Below, piece after piece: positions 34,853-46,911 of a stretch of 61,015 bases of DNA (position 1 is the stretch's first letter; the number at the start of each line of letters is the position of its first letter). Made by a program: the position numbers and the translations under genes. The stretch covers positions 1 to 61,015 of the forward strand of contig NCSJ02000260.1 in the NCBI GenBank assembly GCA_002812745.2, given 5' to 3'. Under the pieces are notes generated by a model. That model ran no database searches. It was not told where the DNA came from and saw only the letters and a list, made by a program, of their open reading frames with translations. The DNA is from Scytalidium lignicola. Its lineage: Eukaryota; Ascomycota; Leotiomycetes.

Positions 34853-35145
34853 CATTAAACATGCTTTCTAGAACAAAGTTGTATTGCAATGACCGGAGCC
34901 ACACGTTTATGCCTAGGGCTTGATTATAAATTTATATATGGTACATAATTACCGTAACCTATCCCTTCGTCTGGTTGTCGCACTGGTTGGTGCAGATTAT
35001 ATTAACTTAGACGAACCAAGTCGATTAAATCATGTTATTATCTCGTACGTCATCATATTCTGATGGCCATTTCCTCAAATGCGTCGAGAGCACAGGATTA
35101 TTCAACTATCCCACCAGCGTAAAGAAAAGGAAATAAAATAACGCC

Positions 35146-36103
35146 ATGGCAGTAAATGTCAACGATCCCGATTCCCCCCCGATTAGAGGTCCTCCCAAGC
35201 GCGTCAAACCTGCTTCCTTTCGGCTCAGCCACATCCAAGATAGGCTGGGGAAACTTCCCCGGCCCTACGTCCTAAAGGCCGACTACCAACATCTCAAAAT
35301 CAACGCCCGGCAGATTGACCTTGACCCGACCAATTTTGCTTTTTTTACCCCGTACCAAGGCGGCCTGCCAGATATCAATGACCCGCGTGTCGACGCCAAC
35401 TTCCTTGCCTATGATGAACGCGACCCGGCCCTCAAGCATCGAAAAGACATCCGTATCATGGAGCGTGCCAGAGCACTTTTTATTCTATGCAAAATTACCT
35501 GGTGATATGCGACACGGATATTCCGCTACAGAATAGTCCACCTTGGGATTATGCGCAGGCGTATGTTTTTTACCTTCTCCCCCCCTTCTTTTTTCCCCCT
35601 GAGTTCGGGTTCTAACAGCATAGAATAACAGTATTATTGACTACGAATTTGACTAGCCGTTTGAGAGCCAGAAAGCACCAGCATGGAAGCGTTTGATGTC
35701 GGCCGCATCCTTGGTAACCAGTACCCACACCTGCAGTGCTTCATAATTCATGACATCGATGGAAAAAAGCATTTGCTGCGTAACGAACTCATTGCCATAG
35801 CCATAGCCTTGACTCACCGCTTGGATCAACGCTAGTTCAAACAACACAAAGTAGCCCCGGTGAGGTTCTCCGTTACAGCAGCTTTTACAAATAGACTATT
35901 TAAGATTTGGCTAATAGAGTTCTTAGATTTTAATGTTCTCATTCATGGGATCCCAGCATGCTCGAATTTTGGAGGCCTACCTGGAAGGCGAGGAACTCGT
36001 GGTGCACTACACTCCTCTTTTTGACTTCACATCCTGGAATGATAATATAAAGGATTTCACTCGTTGGATTCTGGGTTCTCCTACTGGAAACACCAAATAA
36101 CGG
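35146..36103 (+). pseudogene. Decayed fungal gene of unknown function
   Basis: A first open part (35146-35505) reads KRVKPASFRLSHIQDRLGKL and FFTPYQGGLPDINDP. Coding-like pieces follow in other frames: VICDTDIPLQNSPPWDYAQA near 35510, then QYPHLQCFIIHDIDGKKHLL with NELIAIAIAL near 35700-35825, then HARILEAYLEGEELVVHYTP and FDFTSWNDNIKDFTRWILG near 35950-36090. The last pieces recall an uncharacterised Pezizomycotina protein family that I cannot name. A frameshift near 35505 and a stop near 35835 interrupt it; some gaps could be introns. I infer a decayed gene. Confidence 0.6.
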
Positions 36104-37348
36104 AAATTCGGGGATAGCGTTGCCAAATCCAAGCGGTGGTAATCAGGAGAAAATACTAGTGAAAATACTTCTTTCTTTCTTATTGCAAGCTTATGAGTGG
36201 TCCTGGTCAAGGAAAATACAGGGTTTATTTGGGCAAATAAGTACTATGGTTCATGGCGTCCTCGGGTACTAAAACAAAGGTATTGGCCTGGTTTCCTTTC
36301 GTTCTTATTACAACCATGGTGGTCTCTCAACCTAGTTACATAGCTCTTGGTTACTGTGGTGAATATCCATGGCTAGCTATGGTTGCATGAGTTTTTAGAG
36401 AACTGGGATTTACTTTTACTATACTCTTAGTTAAAGTTCTCCCCCGTGTAATAAAATAAATAACAATGCATTTCTGATCTGTGCATCATCCAACCGTGTG
36501 TCCAGTGAGTACTTTAATCTACCCCAAGTATGGTTCAAATTTTGTTGTTTATTTGAGTCATTACCAAGATCATAAATCAATTGACCAAACCAGGGTTTCA
36601 CTACTATACCATAAAGAGACCAAATCAACCTTACTAGGTTCCCTGGTAGAATGGTTAACCTCCAAGAGACAGTCAAAGGCCGCGATCAAACATTTCAAGA
36701 AGGCAACAAAGATTACCTCCAATAATTGAAATTCTTCGATTTCACCGGATTATTAGATCTTATACTTCCTCCATATCAGCCTTTGATCCAAGTCTTCATC
36801 CCTTCGAATCAACCAATAGAAAAAGAGCAACGCCCACGTTGTTTAATAAACACTCAAAAGACTGTGAATATAAAAAATTTCATGACTGAGAACTTCGTAC
36901 GAAACTTGCTCTTCATAGCCGAAGAAGAAAACTGTCGATCATCCGTCGATCAAATTTAATTGCGATAAGTTATTTTCAAGAAAGCAAAAGTTCCAATATT
37001 ACAAGATTAGAGTTTATAAGAAATATGAAAAAGGAAATAGTATGAGATTGTATTATTTCTTCCTCTTCCTTAGCATCCTGCATTCGACGACATAACCTAA
37101 AATATTTTCGAAAGTACGCGCGCTCGGACTTATCATGGCGTTCCAGAATGTGAACAATGGATTAGTAGTCCTCCTCTGACGGTTGCGCGCCAAAGACGAT
37201 GGTGGAGCCTTGATTAAGGTAACACAATTAGCAAGTTATGCTTTGTTACGAACCCCTATGCGGCGAGCGGCCGAAGGCTCAGTAGACTTGGCTACACAAA
37301 GAGCCTGATGAGGTTGTCATAATATTCGAATGGGGTTAAACACTTATA
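36104..37348. other. Intergenic region, nothing recognised
   Basis: Open frames on both strands (up to about 80 codons) show no motif. The sequence could include old transposon debris, but no diagnostic residue was found. Confidence 0.4.
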
Positions 37349-39405
37349 TTACTGCCATGAAATACCATTCAGTATGTCAGGCAGTATATAGAAGCTAAAG
37401 GAGTCCAAGGGATCTGTAAGAAGAGGTGTCTGGGAACCATCGGGTATTTCTGTCTCCTGGACCGGACTCTTGCCCTTATCCTGAGCCGCCAACTCCCTCT
37501 GCCAAGCGGATTTAAACGCTTGGAATTTCTTGATGCCTAGTAATAAGGCTTGATCTTCCTCACTGCTCGGGGAGTGCGTATCAGCTGCAGCTTTCACCTG
37601 CTCAAAAGTGTGGATTATCCTATCTACTATTTGCAACGGATCCACAGCTTCTTTTGCTGCAGCTAGATTCCAAGAGGCATCTCTAGCTGTGGTGATCTGG
37701 TACAGAAAGAGCACAACATAGCACAGTTGCGAATAGGTGCTACAAGGCACTCTTGCATACATACACAAGGGCATTGAAAAAAAAANTATCAAGCCATCCC
37801 TTGATGGAATTAACACAACGTTGATATACTTCATATCGCTTGAAATCTGGTTCATTCTTTGGAATGGATGACTTAACCATTATCCACTCGCGTATAGTAA
37901 GTGTTGTATAATAGTAGAACCCAAGGAGGGCTGCTGAGAGTTCCTTGTCAGCCCAATGGCAGTGCGTAAAAATAAAAAGGATAATTCTCACATTCATTTC
38001 CAAATGTTGAGCTAGTTCTACTCATGGCACTAGTGATTTCATCGAGCTGTAGCTGTAACATGTCTACCCAAGCCATTGGAATCTCTGCATTGTTAATCTT
38101 CCACGAGGAGTAGCGGAACTGGTTGACAATAAGCTGCATCTTCACCTCTCTCACGAGAACCTTGTCTTGGGGTACTGTACTGTGGTGCGAAATGTTGACG
38201 AGGTACTCGTCTAGGTGCGGCGACCAGCGGAGCCCATCAGCAGATTTGAAGGTTTGCGACAGCCTATGCCTCTAGTTAAAGACCTGGAATGCGGAGATAT
38301 CATTGCAGCAAATATAGGGTAGGAATAGAATACGTACATTGAAGTGATGATAAATGCTCCTAGGACAGCGCGTTGTTCTTCTACCGTACGTCCTTTCCTG
38401 AATGACTCCCGGGGCCTGCCTGCAGCGTTGATGTCAGGAGAAAATATAGGAGGATGCATTGGCGGAGGCATCTGAAGACCCAAGTCGCAGACCAAGGAGA
38501 CAGCGAGCTGTGATGCCAGAGAGGCAAACTGTTTGTCCATTGGAAAAAGATGAACCCTAGACCATGGTTAACAGTTAAACGCTATGCATCTAGCAGACTC
38601 ACGACTAACCAGTTGACAAAGGTGAGTACCCCATACAGTAAGTCAAGGCTCCTTTCACCCCCAGCAACGATCCTCTCGATAATAATACATCTTGTTTGTA
38701 GACTAAGAGAGTTTCGTGTCTTGATAGACTTGGATGCAACGCCCATAATATTCAACCATAAGAACGGATAAGTCTGTCGAACTTGTACAGATGTCATATC
38801 CGGAGGAATGTAGATGTATGGAGTAAAAATCTACACGTATAGGTTAGCAAGACACTGCTAAATGCACCAGGAGGAATCCACTCGCTATCATTTCCTCCCG
38901 AAACCTAGTAAAAGACTCGTCAGCCTCCACAGGCGACGGTCCTTCAGGGTAGTCCTGGTCCATCGATGGAGTCGAGACTAGACTTGTTGGCGGTGAATCT
39001 GCTCCATCATCCAATTCAAAGCCAGTATTTGCGTTGTCACTTTGATTAGGTGTAGCAGGCACCTGTCGGCCTCGAAGAAGAGCAACGACGTCATCTAACT
39101 TTTCCTCGAGTCTCGCTGTTCGTGAGGTCGTACCACGCTTAGGCCCACGTTGTTTTGCTGAGGCTGAGGGCATACAAGTCTTGCCCAGCCGGTGGCATCT
39201 GATTTCAAATAAGCTCTTTATAAAACACAGAAGATTGGAGAAGAAAACACAAAAAGATGTCTTCGAGCGTCACAGACCTCTCACAGCTTCTGCCACTCGC
39301 TCTTGGGATGCACTTGCACTTGACGCGGGAGCAATTAGTGCAAGCTTTGCCGCTTCGATTCCGGAGCAACGCTGAATGTTGACTCTTGTTGGGCTCAGCC
39401 TCCAT
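37349..39405 (-). CDS. Zn2Cys6 transcription factor
   Basis: The start MEAEPNKSQHSALLRN is followed by ACTNCSRVKCKCIPRASGRS. After an intron, CERCHRLGKTCMPSASAK completes the six-Cys cluster with normal spacing. A coiled-coil-like segment (ARLEEKLDDVVALLRG) follows. Further exons include YPFLWLNIMGVASKSIKTRN, FASLASQLAVSLVCDLGLQM, WINNAEIP-type sequence near 38080, LLGFYYYTTLTIREWIM and a C-terminal helix-rich part. It should be a nuclear regulator. An N at 37786 within an A-run coincides with an apparent frame change after GWLD; a homopolymer error explains this better than a mutation. It is divergent from the efflux pump at 39906, separated by about 500 bases. Exon borders are approximate. 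Confidence 0.8.
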
Positions 39406-39905
39406 GTCAGCGGGTAACCGCACACTTGCTGATTCCAGCAGCTCAAATTTTCAAACCCGAGTCCTGTTTGTGTGTCGATAGTGAAAGGGTGAAGTAAGGT
39501 AGCAAAGAGAGGCGCAGTTGGCACAATAAATGTTCCGCCGGCAACGGGAAAACAAATTTACCCGGTTCCGTCTCTGCCTAGTGATGCCCCTTAAACTACG
39601 GTTCATGGGGATGTACTCTTAATTGGCAACCGATGTGCGAGCCTGATGCGTGTCTAGGGATCTCCTGCAGAATGTTGGTGCAGGTCTAAGAAAACCAGAA
39701 CTCGGAAGCTGTTTGTTTTCCGGATCCGTTATACGGATTGAGTGACACCAAGGTGACTGTGGCATGTCGTTAGGGTTCCCCTAATATCCATCCCTATTTA
39801 AAATACTATACCATTCGTTTCTCCCTTACTATATCGATGAATCATAGCCTTTCTATGCCGTCCGTGAATTCATCATCTAGTCGCAACTAAGCTGTTCCAA
39901 CTTAC
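39406..39905. promoter_or_regulatory. Shared promoter of regulator and efflux pump
   Basis: About 500 bases lie between two divergent start codons. CGGG at 39545-39548 and CCCG at 39561-39564 form an inverted pair with a 12-base spacer. CCGGATCCG near 39719 is a second CGG-type palindrome. Zn2Cys6 dimers bind CGG repeats of this kind, so these are candidate sites only. Confidence 0.4.
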
Positions 39906-41997
39906 ATGAACATGGAGACTACCCAAATTGCTAGCGGTTCCAATTCCGTGTTACCAACTGTTGAACAGAAGATCTTGAATACTTTGCAAACACCCTCCAG
40001 GGATCTCGAAGGTAGGACCGAGAAACCATCCAAGGCGGATAATACAGAGCCGGTCACTGGCATCAGGTTCACAGTGCTACTTCTTAGCCTTACCTTGGCA
40101 TCTCTTCTAGTATTCCTAGACACCTCTGTTGTCGCGACAGTAAGTACTACATTGTTGAAGAACTTTGCTTTTCACGCCAGACTAAAACTGACTTTAACCA
40201 GGCGATTCCAAAAATCACTGACGAGTTTCACTCTCTCCGTGATGTTGGATGGTATGGGAGTGCTTACCAACTTGGAAGGTCTTACTTCTCCATATCCCAT
40301 CACACGATGTTTGAATACTAAAATAGGCATCCTAGTGCTGTTTTTGGGCCGTTGTCGGGGAGAATCCTCCATCATTTCAGTTTGAAGGTTAGCGGGCAAT
40401 GGACTGCGTCCGCAAATCAAAGCTGATACTGACGCACGCAGTGGTGTTACATAGTGTTCTTTGCCGTGTTCGAACTGGGATCTGTTCTCTGTGGTGCAGC
40501 GCAGTCCTCTGGCATGCTAATCTTGGGTCGCGTTATTGCTGGTGTCGGGGCAGCTGGGATCAGTAGCGGCGCATATACTGTGTTGTCGGCTGCTGTTCCT
40601 CTCGAGAAGCGCCCTGGTAAGTTGTCCGACGTGAATGAGGAGCTCGAGACTAACATGCATGAAAAGCGATGCTAGGAATGCTCATGGGAGTTGCACAGCT
40701 GGGTGTAATTTGCGGACCACTGGTTGGAGGTGCTTTTACAACAGGCTACACTTGGCGGTGGTGTAAGTGGTATCGCTTGAATTCAATGAAGTGAAATATT
40801 AACGACTGCTAAAGGCTTCTATATTAACCTTCCTCTCGGAGCCCTGGTGGGAGTCTCTCTCGCCTTGATACGCATCCCTGATCAGCTTCCCAAGCAAAAC
40901 CCGGCATCTGTCTTCCTCAAACTCCATCGCCACCTTGACTTACTTGGCTTCGCCCTCCTCGCTCCGGCCATTGTACAGCTTCTTCTTGCTCTGCAGTATG
41001 GTGGTAACCAATTCACATGGAATTCTTCGCAAGTGATTGGTTTGTTCTGTGGTGCTGGTGTTACCTTCATCGTCTGGATTTTTTGGAACTATCACAAGGC
41101 TGACGACGCTCTGCTCCCGTTCTCTATCATCATGCGGAGGCCAGTCTGGATGAGCGGTACGAATTACGCGTTCATGATGGCAACAGTGTTTGGGTCTACC
41201 TACTTTCTTCCCATTTATTTTCAGGCAGTGAAAGGGGTCAATGCTATAATGAGTGGAGTGTATCTTTTGGCAATAGTCTTGCCCCAGCTCATATCAGCGG
41301 TCATTGGTGGTTCGTTAGGTAAGTATTTCAAAGACCTCGCTAGTCAATCTCCAGCATAATAATGTAAGACATAGTGACAAAGGTCGGCTATGTGACCCCT
41401 TTTGCTCTCGTGGGAGGGATGTTGTCGTGTGTTGGCAGCGGCTTGTTCTCCTTATTCCAGCCGCACACACCTACGGGTGAATGGGTTGGTTTTTTAATCA
41501 TTACTGGGCTTGGTCGAGGCATTTCTTTGCAGATGGTAAGCTATCTATCGTGCCATAGCTCCACGCTCACAAGCTGCCAGCCCCTTTTGGCCATTCAGTC
41601 AACTGTCTCCCCAAAAGAGATGTCTCAAGCGATGGCCTTTACCGTATGGTGTCAGTATATTGGTCCTACAATCTTTCTTGCTTTATATAATACTATATTC
41701 GACACGAGTCTCAGGTCAGAGTTACAGGAATACGCGCCAGGTACTAATGCTGAATATATCATTGCTGCTGGTGCTACTCGGTATCGCAGCTTTGTGAGTC
41801 CTCAAGATCTGCCTGGAGTATTGCGAGCATTCTCAGCAAGCTTGGATCACACATTCTATCTCCAGGCTGCAGCTGGTGTCGTGGCTTGGTGTGCTGCTTG
41901 GGGCATGGGTTGGAAAGAGATTCGGAAGGACAAGGAGACGACGCTCAATCATCCTGCGATCTCAAAATTGAAAGCTCACGATGTCAACATGAAATAA
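39906..41997 (+). CDS. MFS multidrug efflux transporter (DHA2, 14-TM)
   Basis: Several short introns interrupt the gene; exons read in order [107 protein letters not shown], and [20 protein letters not shown], ending in a short basic tail at 41997. [17 protein letters not shown] and [11 protein letters not shown] are the standard signatures of fungal DHA2 drug:proton antiporters, found in the plasma membrane and often beside toxin or resistance genes. The divergent Zn2Cys6 regulator is the likely controller. The region around 40250-40450 contains at least two introns and its borders are less certain. Confidence 0.85.
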
Positions 41998-42403
41998 GTT
42001 AATCTGGCTGACGACTTCACCTAATGGAAAGTTCACAATCCCTAAATTAGAGGTCGTTCATGACCCCTTAAAACTCTACATCCTACTTATCTTTGTTTAT
42101 TTATTTATCTATTTGGTATGATAATACTAACTGATGGGTTTCTTGGGTTAAACTTCTTTCTTAATATAACCCAACTATATTAATAGAAGGCATTAATAAT
42201 CGCGCTGCCTAGTTTAGGGATGGATGTACGAATAATTAATCTAGACTTCACTAGGATAGTGTACCAAAGGCTGTTACCGAACCATAATGAAGTCATTATA
42301 ATCCCCAGATTACTATTTATTCATTCACATCCCACTTTTTTACCTGTTCCCATAGAACGAACTTCTAGTTTTAAAGGTTTAACTAATTGACCAAAAATTA
42401 TTC
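41998..42403. other. Intergenic region
   Basis: About 400 AT-rich bases with no recognised gene. GGGTTA and TAACCC around 42146-42174 could form a weak hairpin. Confidence 0.4.
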
Positions 42404-43514
42404 ATGCCAGGGCAAACTAGCAATAACTATCATACCCAACTTTCTGTCAAGGAGATAGATGAGAAGCACTATGAACCTTTCGCGCGGGCAATTCGTATCA
42501 TCTTGTCCACTGATATTGCAAAATTCACATATGCCCAGATTATTGACGGGCTACCCACGTATGAGGTTTTCTTAGATACGAGGTATAGCAGAAACCACAT
42601 CCTTCATCCCATTCAACATCACAAGGAATTATGCCCCGGTGTCGTAGATAAGACGGAGCGGTTTCTTCGGAACTTTAACCCCAATACTCTAGCTTTTGAT
42701 TCTCGGGTAAGTATAACCAGTTTTACCTCCAAGCCAATATTTCTAATCCAAATACGACTCTCTATAGCTCCTTAATGCGTATAAGAATGCTTCTGTCGGT
42801 GATGACATCTTCAATATAAGGCTCCTAGAAATGACAGCTGTCGCTATCCATCAAATTGCTGTGCAATTATTCAAGCGCGACGAAAGCTTGCATAAACACG
42901 ATGGTGCAACAGCGTGGGAAAGACCAGATAGTGCATATGCCAATGATCGGGTATGGGATCCACATCCTACTTTATTCCACCACGTATATTATGTCTGCTA
43001 TAACCAATATCCGGAAGGTGTGGCCGACATGGTTCGTTATTGGGCTGAAAATCGAATCCTCGGAGGTGTTGTCATATTTGACCGGAGAGGATCTGGATTC
43101 GGGGTATGACGATGTGTACCTCTACATCTCCTTCAAATAGTAATACTAACTCCTATTATATAGCGTAATAAGGTATTTTTTCACTCAGACCGGCAAGATG
43201 TAACAGACAGGATATACCGTTTGTTAGACTCTCAGATACAAACACTATTAGAATTTTTGCAGCAACCAGCAACACCCCCAACCAAGACTTGCCCTTTACC
43301 AATTCTGGGAGATAAATACAACCGAGAGCGAATTGATATAGACGTCGCTATTCAGTATCATGGAGTCTTTCGGGACCGCTGGGAGCGTAAAATTCCAGAT
43401 TCGGGCTACTTTTTGTTTGGAAGAAATCACCGATGTATAAGGCTTGAACTTGATTATCCGGAGGTTGAATATGAGATAAGGGGATGGCAAAGGAGAAATG
43501 GAATAGTTGAATAG
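42404..43514 (+). CDS. Conserved fungal protein of unknown function
   Basis: Exons 42404-42706, 42768-43103 and 43164-43514 join in phase to 329 residues with good splice sites. No signal peptide or membrane helix is seen. Conserved-looking segments are LLEMTAVAIHQIAVQLF, PTLFHHVYYVCYNQYPEGVA, VRYWAENRILGGVVIFDRRG, and FFHSDRQDVTDRIYRLLDSQ. I recognise this as a family found in filamentous ascomycetes, often in several copies, but I know of no assigned role and cannot name a domain. The clean gene model suggests it is functional, unlike its decayed neighbours. Confidence 0.8.
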
Positions 43515-44339
43515 TTCTACTGAGATAGATCGTATCTAGACATGTACTGTTCTGGTGATGGATGGTACTTTCAAATGTGCGAATAACTTTAACTAATGTA
43601 GGTTTTTAGTTTAATTAGATGCGTATACTGTAATGACATGTATACGTATACATTGATATCTTCATATTTACCCTGGTCATTGAAAAATTGGCCATCCGCC
43701 AATCTATCAAGAATTAAGAAAGTCATGTTGCGACTATGGAGATCTTCTTTAGTTGAGCTAGAGAAGTTTTAAAATGTGGAAAATACGGCGACTTAATTAA
43801 GAGTAGGCTCGGAATACATGAACTGCCTATATTTCTATAGCTATAATTACACGATTCTATCCATCTCTGTGCGTTACTCGTAGTTGGATGTAGTATGTCT
43901 ATGGTCTTGCTATAGTATCTCTCTACTGGTGAGACTTGTAAGTATTCGTATCAATAGTCTTGCTGCTGGGTTGACTCTTAAGATGATGAAGTCTTGTACA
44001 TGGTCCTGTACATGGTAGATTTTCTACTCACGGATATCTTCCCCATTATCACTAGCACAAAAAGCGACTATTATAGAACATGTTAAAAGTTAGTTGGGAG
44101 GTGCGGCTTTGCTTGACGGGGATCAAGAATTGACTCTGAAAGAACCGAGAAACCGAAAACAGGCACCTTCGATGCTGGTCTATCCACCATCGCTCACTCT
44201 TCGGCTCACCATTGCTCACCAAAAACTGTCAGTAAAGCAGCTCTGCTCACTTTTCTATTTTGTTCATGTCAAGATTGGCGTATGATAATCGGCTGTTGTT
44301 CATGAAGAGAAGGACCCTGGACACTGGGTCCCCCCATAT
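43515..44339. other. AT-rich intergenic region
   Basis: No gene was recognised. Repeated short GCTCAC units occur near 44190-44220. An open frame at 44094-44285 has no motif. Confidence 0.4.
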
Positions 44340-44866
44340 GCCATAACAATAGAAGACCTCCTATGATGCCTAGATGAAATTTTATTTAATCCAACTTTTC
44401 TACATCACCAGATTTTCAACGAATCTAATCCGTTAGGGGATACTATCAGATCATTGAACGCGTTATCAGTCTTCCATGAAGTTTACAAGCTCTTACCTGA
44501 TGCCACAATCTCGCTAAATGTTCTAGACCGGCCTATTGCAAACACTCAATGGGCTAAGAGTATGTATAGGGCAATTACAAGCCTCGAGGGGCTACCTAAA
44601 TATGGAAACAATGATATGAATTTTCAATTCAACATGGCCTTGCTGACAAGAGCAACTGCAATTTCATGTATAGCCTATCTCGAATCAGGACATTGTGATA
44701 TACCGCCTACCATACTCTCGGACGTGTTTGCATTATCAACTGGCGATTCTATATATGTCTCAATGGCAGTAGGTAATAAATTAAATCTTAACAGATGTCT
44801 TACTAATCTATCAAGCAGCTCCTTTGTGATCCCTGGCAAAAACTTGCGGAGTTTTGACGTTTTTAA
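44340..44866 (+). pseudogene. Decayed fungal gene of unknown function
   Basis: The frame reads LNALSVFHEVYKLLPDATIS, LDRPIANTQWAKSMYRAIT, LLTRATAISCIAYLESGHCD and LSDVFALSTGDSIYVSMA. An intron with a perfect TACTAAT branch point (about 44770-44816) joins to QLLCDPWQKLAEF and an early stop. The pattern recalls an uncharacterised ascomycete family in which the IYVA..LLCDP stretch is followed by many more residues. The upstream part in the same frame contains a stop near 44365. It is probably truncated at both ends. Confidence 0.55.
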
Positions 44867-45343
44867 CCCAGTTGATTTAATGTAAGAATGTAACACTAAT
44901 TTAATGGTTTATATATCGTCCAGGACGATATATCTCTAAGGGTCCTTATATGGAGCCGTTGATTTGCGATTCATTCTGAGCTACTGTTGGAGTACGGTAA
45001 TTTCACGCGTAAAGTTGTGGTTGTATTGGTGGGGAAGGTGCGCGTGTTGGGTTGCGCGGGTCCTGGGGTAATTGACTTAGCGACAGCTCAGACTTGGTCT
45101 TCGTAGAAATGTACGTAAGTACCTTACGTGCAGTACAATTAAGAGTGGTTCAGTCCTCGAAGACATTCATGTAAAGTAAGGCTACTGATTAATCTCCAAA
45201 AGTGGTGCAGCATTTGAGCAGCAGAGAGTAACGAGGCTGCCATCTTTTGTTGATCGAGATTCAGCTACTCTAGCTATGAATGTCCAGATGAATCAGGCAC
45301 TTGGATGCGATGTTAAAGCAGGAGCAGTTGGATCTGGGTCTTC
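44867..45343. other. Intergenic region
   Basis: No gene was recognised. CGTACGTAAG-like short inverted repeats occur near 45108-45132 (TACGTAAGTACCTTACGTG). Confidence 0.4.
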
Positions 45344-46911
45344 TTATGCAGCAGCCTCTTCCATACACTTCTGACACCTACAAGCCATGCCGAACCATCC
45401 TGTCAATTTCTTTCGTCTATCGATGACATTCATATCATTCCCCCGAGAACCAATGTAACTGATACATAGCTCTTCTCCCTTCTTGCAATCCCTCGTTGCA
45501 AACATAGTGACCTCACTACTTGCAGTATCATGTCTCCAATCCACATTCGGACTACAGCTATGATTCAACATGCTATAAAGCCCGCTGATACTGGTTCCAG
45601 GCCAGTCACCCAAAGTTTGGCCGTGTTTGTTGTTTTGTAGTCTGCATTTGATAGTATGGAGAACCCACGTATCGTACAAGGGGTTAGTGAAAATATTAAT
45701 GTCGAGAGTCTGGAGGATAGAAATTGGCATTTGAATGTGGTCTTCAAAGTTGAAGATTATAAGTTTTGGCTCCTTGAATCCATAAGCTGGCGTAAGTCTC
45801 ACTAAAGCTTTACTCTTCAATGGATGATCAGAACTATCCTCAAGACTGAGTGCCAAAAATTTCATCAACAACAGAGTATCGAGCGAGAAATCCGTGGTGA
45901 CAGTCGCTTTACTTGCAGCTGTATAAAGGTAGCCAAAGTCTCTTCCACAGATGGGGTTATGGAAAGTCTCGACGGCAACATCAGCGCAAACTTGCGAGCA
46001 ATAAAGAACAGAACAACAAGTATTCCAGAAGTTCTTGACCGGACTTGCGCAACATGTTGGACAACCACTGGGATCGGCATCTACACCCACAGAGACAGCA
46101 GATATATTGTCGACCAAGATAGCCTCACCCGCAATTATATCTCTCGTCGAGATTACACCAATACAATCATCTTCAGTTGATGCCTCATCGCCTTCCTGTT
46201 CGGCTGGCACGTCGCGAATCGTACTCCTAACCACCATACAATTTGTAGACACTCTTTTAAAGTCCTCTTGAATGCTCTCGAAAACCAGTTCATCCCTGGT
46301 CAAGAAGTCTTCTGTCATGAATGGATATGCTGTGGGATACACTCCTCCATTTAATAGAGTGGTCGTCATCTGTTCCTTAGTCATCTTCCCGCTCTCCACT
46401 TCTATCTTCAAGATATTCTCACGCTGAGCATACCAAGTATCAGCATTCAAGACCTCGCTCGGAAAGAACGCATCATCCGGAAACTTCTCCACCGCTTCAC
46501 GACTCATACGCCCATAACTACTACAGCAATTCGCCGCCATAAGTCCCTCCATCAGTTCCGTCCAGATTTGCAACTCCAACCTCTTCAATGTTTCTTTGAC
46601 TCTTTGCGCGAGCAATTCGGGTGTTGAAACTGCTTCGGCCCATTTCAGCCAGGCAGGATCTGTAGTAAATAACTCATACGTCTTCTTGCGGGATGCTTTT
46701 CGCACTTCATTCCCCAAGATTGAGGGTGACTCCAGCAGACCGGCCTCCACCAGGAGACGGGCTTTGTATGCATCGCCTAGGGCCAGTTCTGGGTACCCCA
46801 GAAGTCGCAGACAGTTGCTGCGGTTGAGCCATGTTTCTGGGTCATAAGGCAGAGATGCCAGGAGCTGGGTGAACCTGATCACTTCCGAGCTTTCAGTGGC
46901 AAATCGCTAGA
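45344..46911 (-). CDS. TPR/SET-domain protein (SMYD-like)
   Basis: A long uninterrupted frame runs to the stop at 45344. The N-terminal part, LASLPYDPETWLNRSNCLRL followed by YPELALGDAYKARLL, is a tetratricopeptide pair. A split SET region follows: GVISTRDIIAGEAILVDN, a Cys-rich zinc-binding insert (CPTCCASP, CCSVLYCSQVC), SMLNHSCSPNVDWRHD and CKKGEELCISYIG, ending with a post-SET-like CRCQKC. This is the order of SMYD-type lysine methyltransferases using SAM. The frame continues upstream of the first usable codon to an AG acceptor near 46911, so a 5' exon is missing; a frame at 46950-47070 starting MDSPWKF is a possible but unproven first exon. Confidence 0.82.

Noticed and set aside
36431..36959. 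Open frames suggesting a retrotransposon remnant.
   Set aside because: No gag, protease, reverse transcriptase or integrase motif could be found on either strand.
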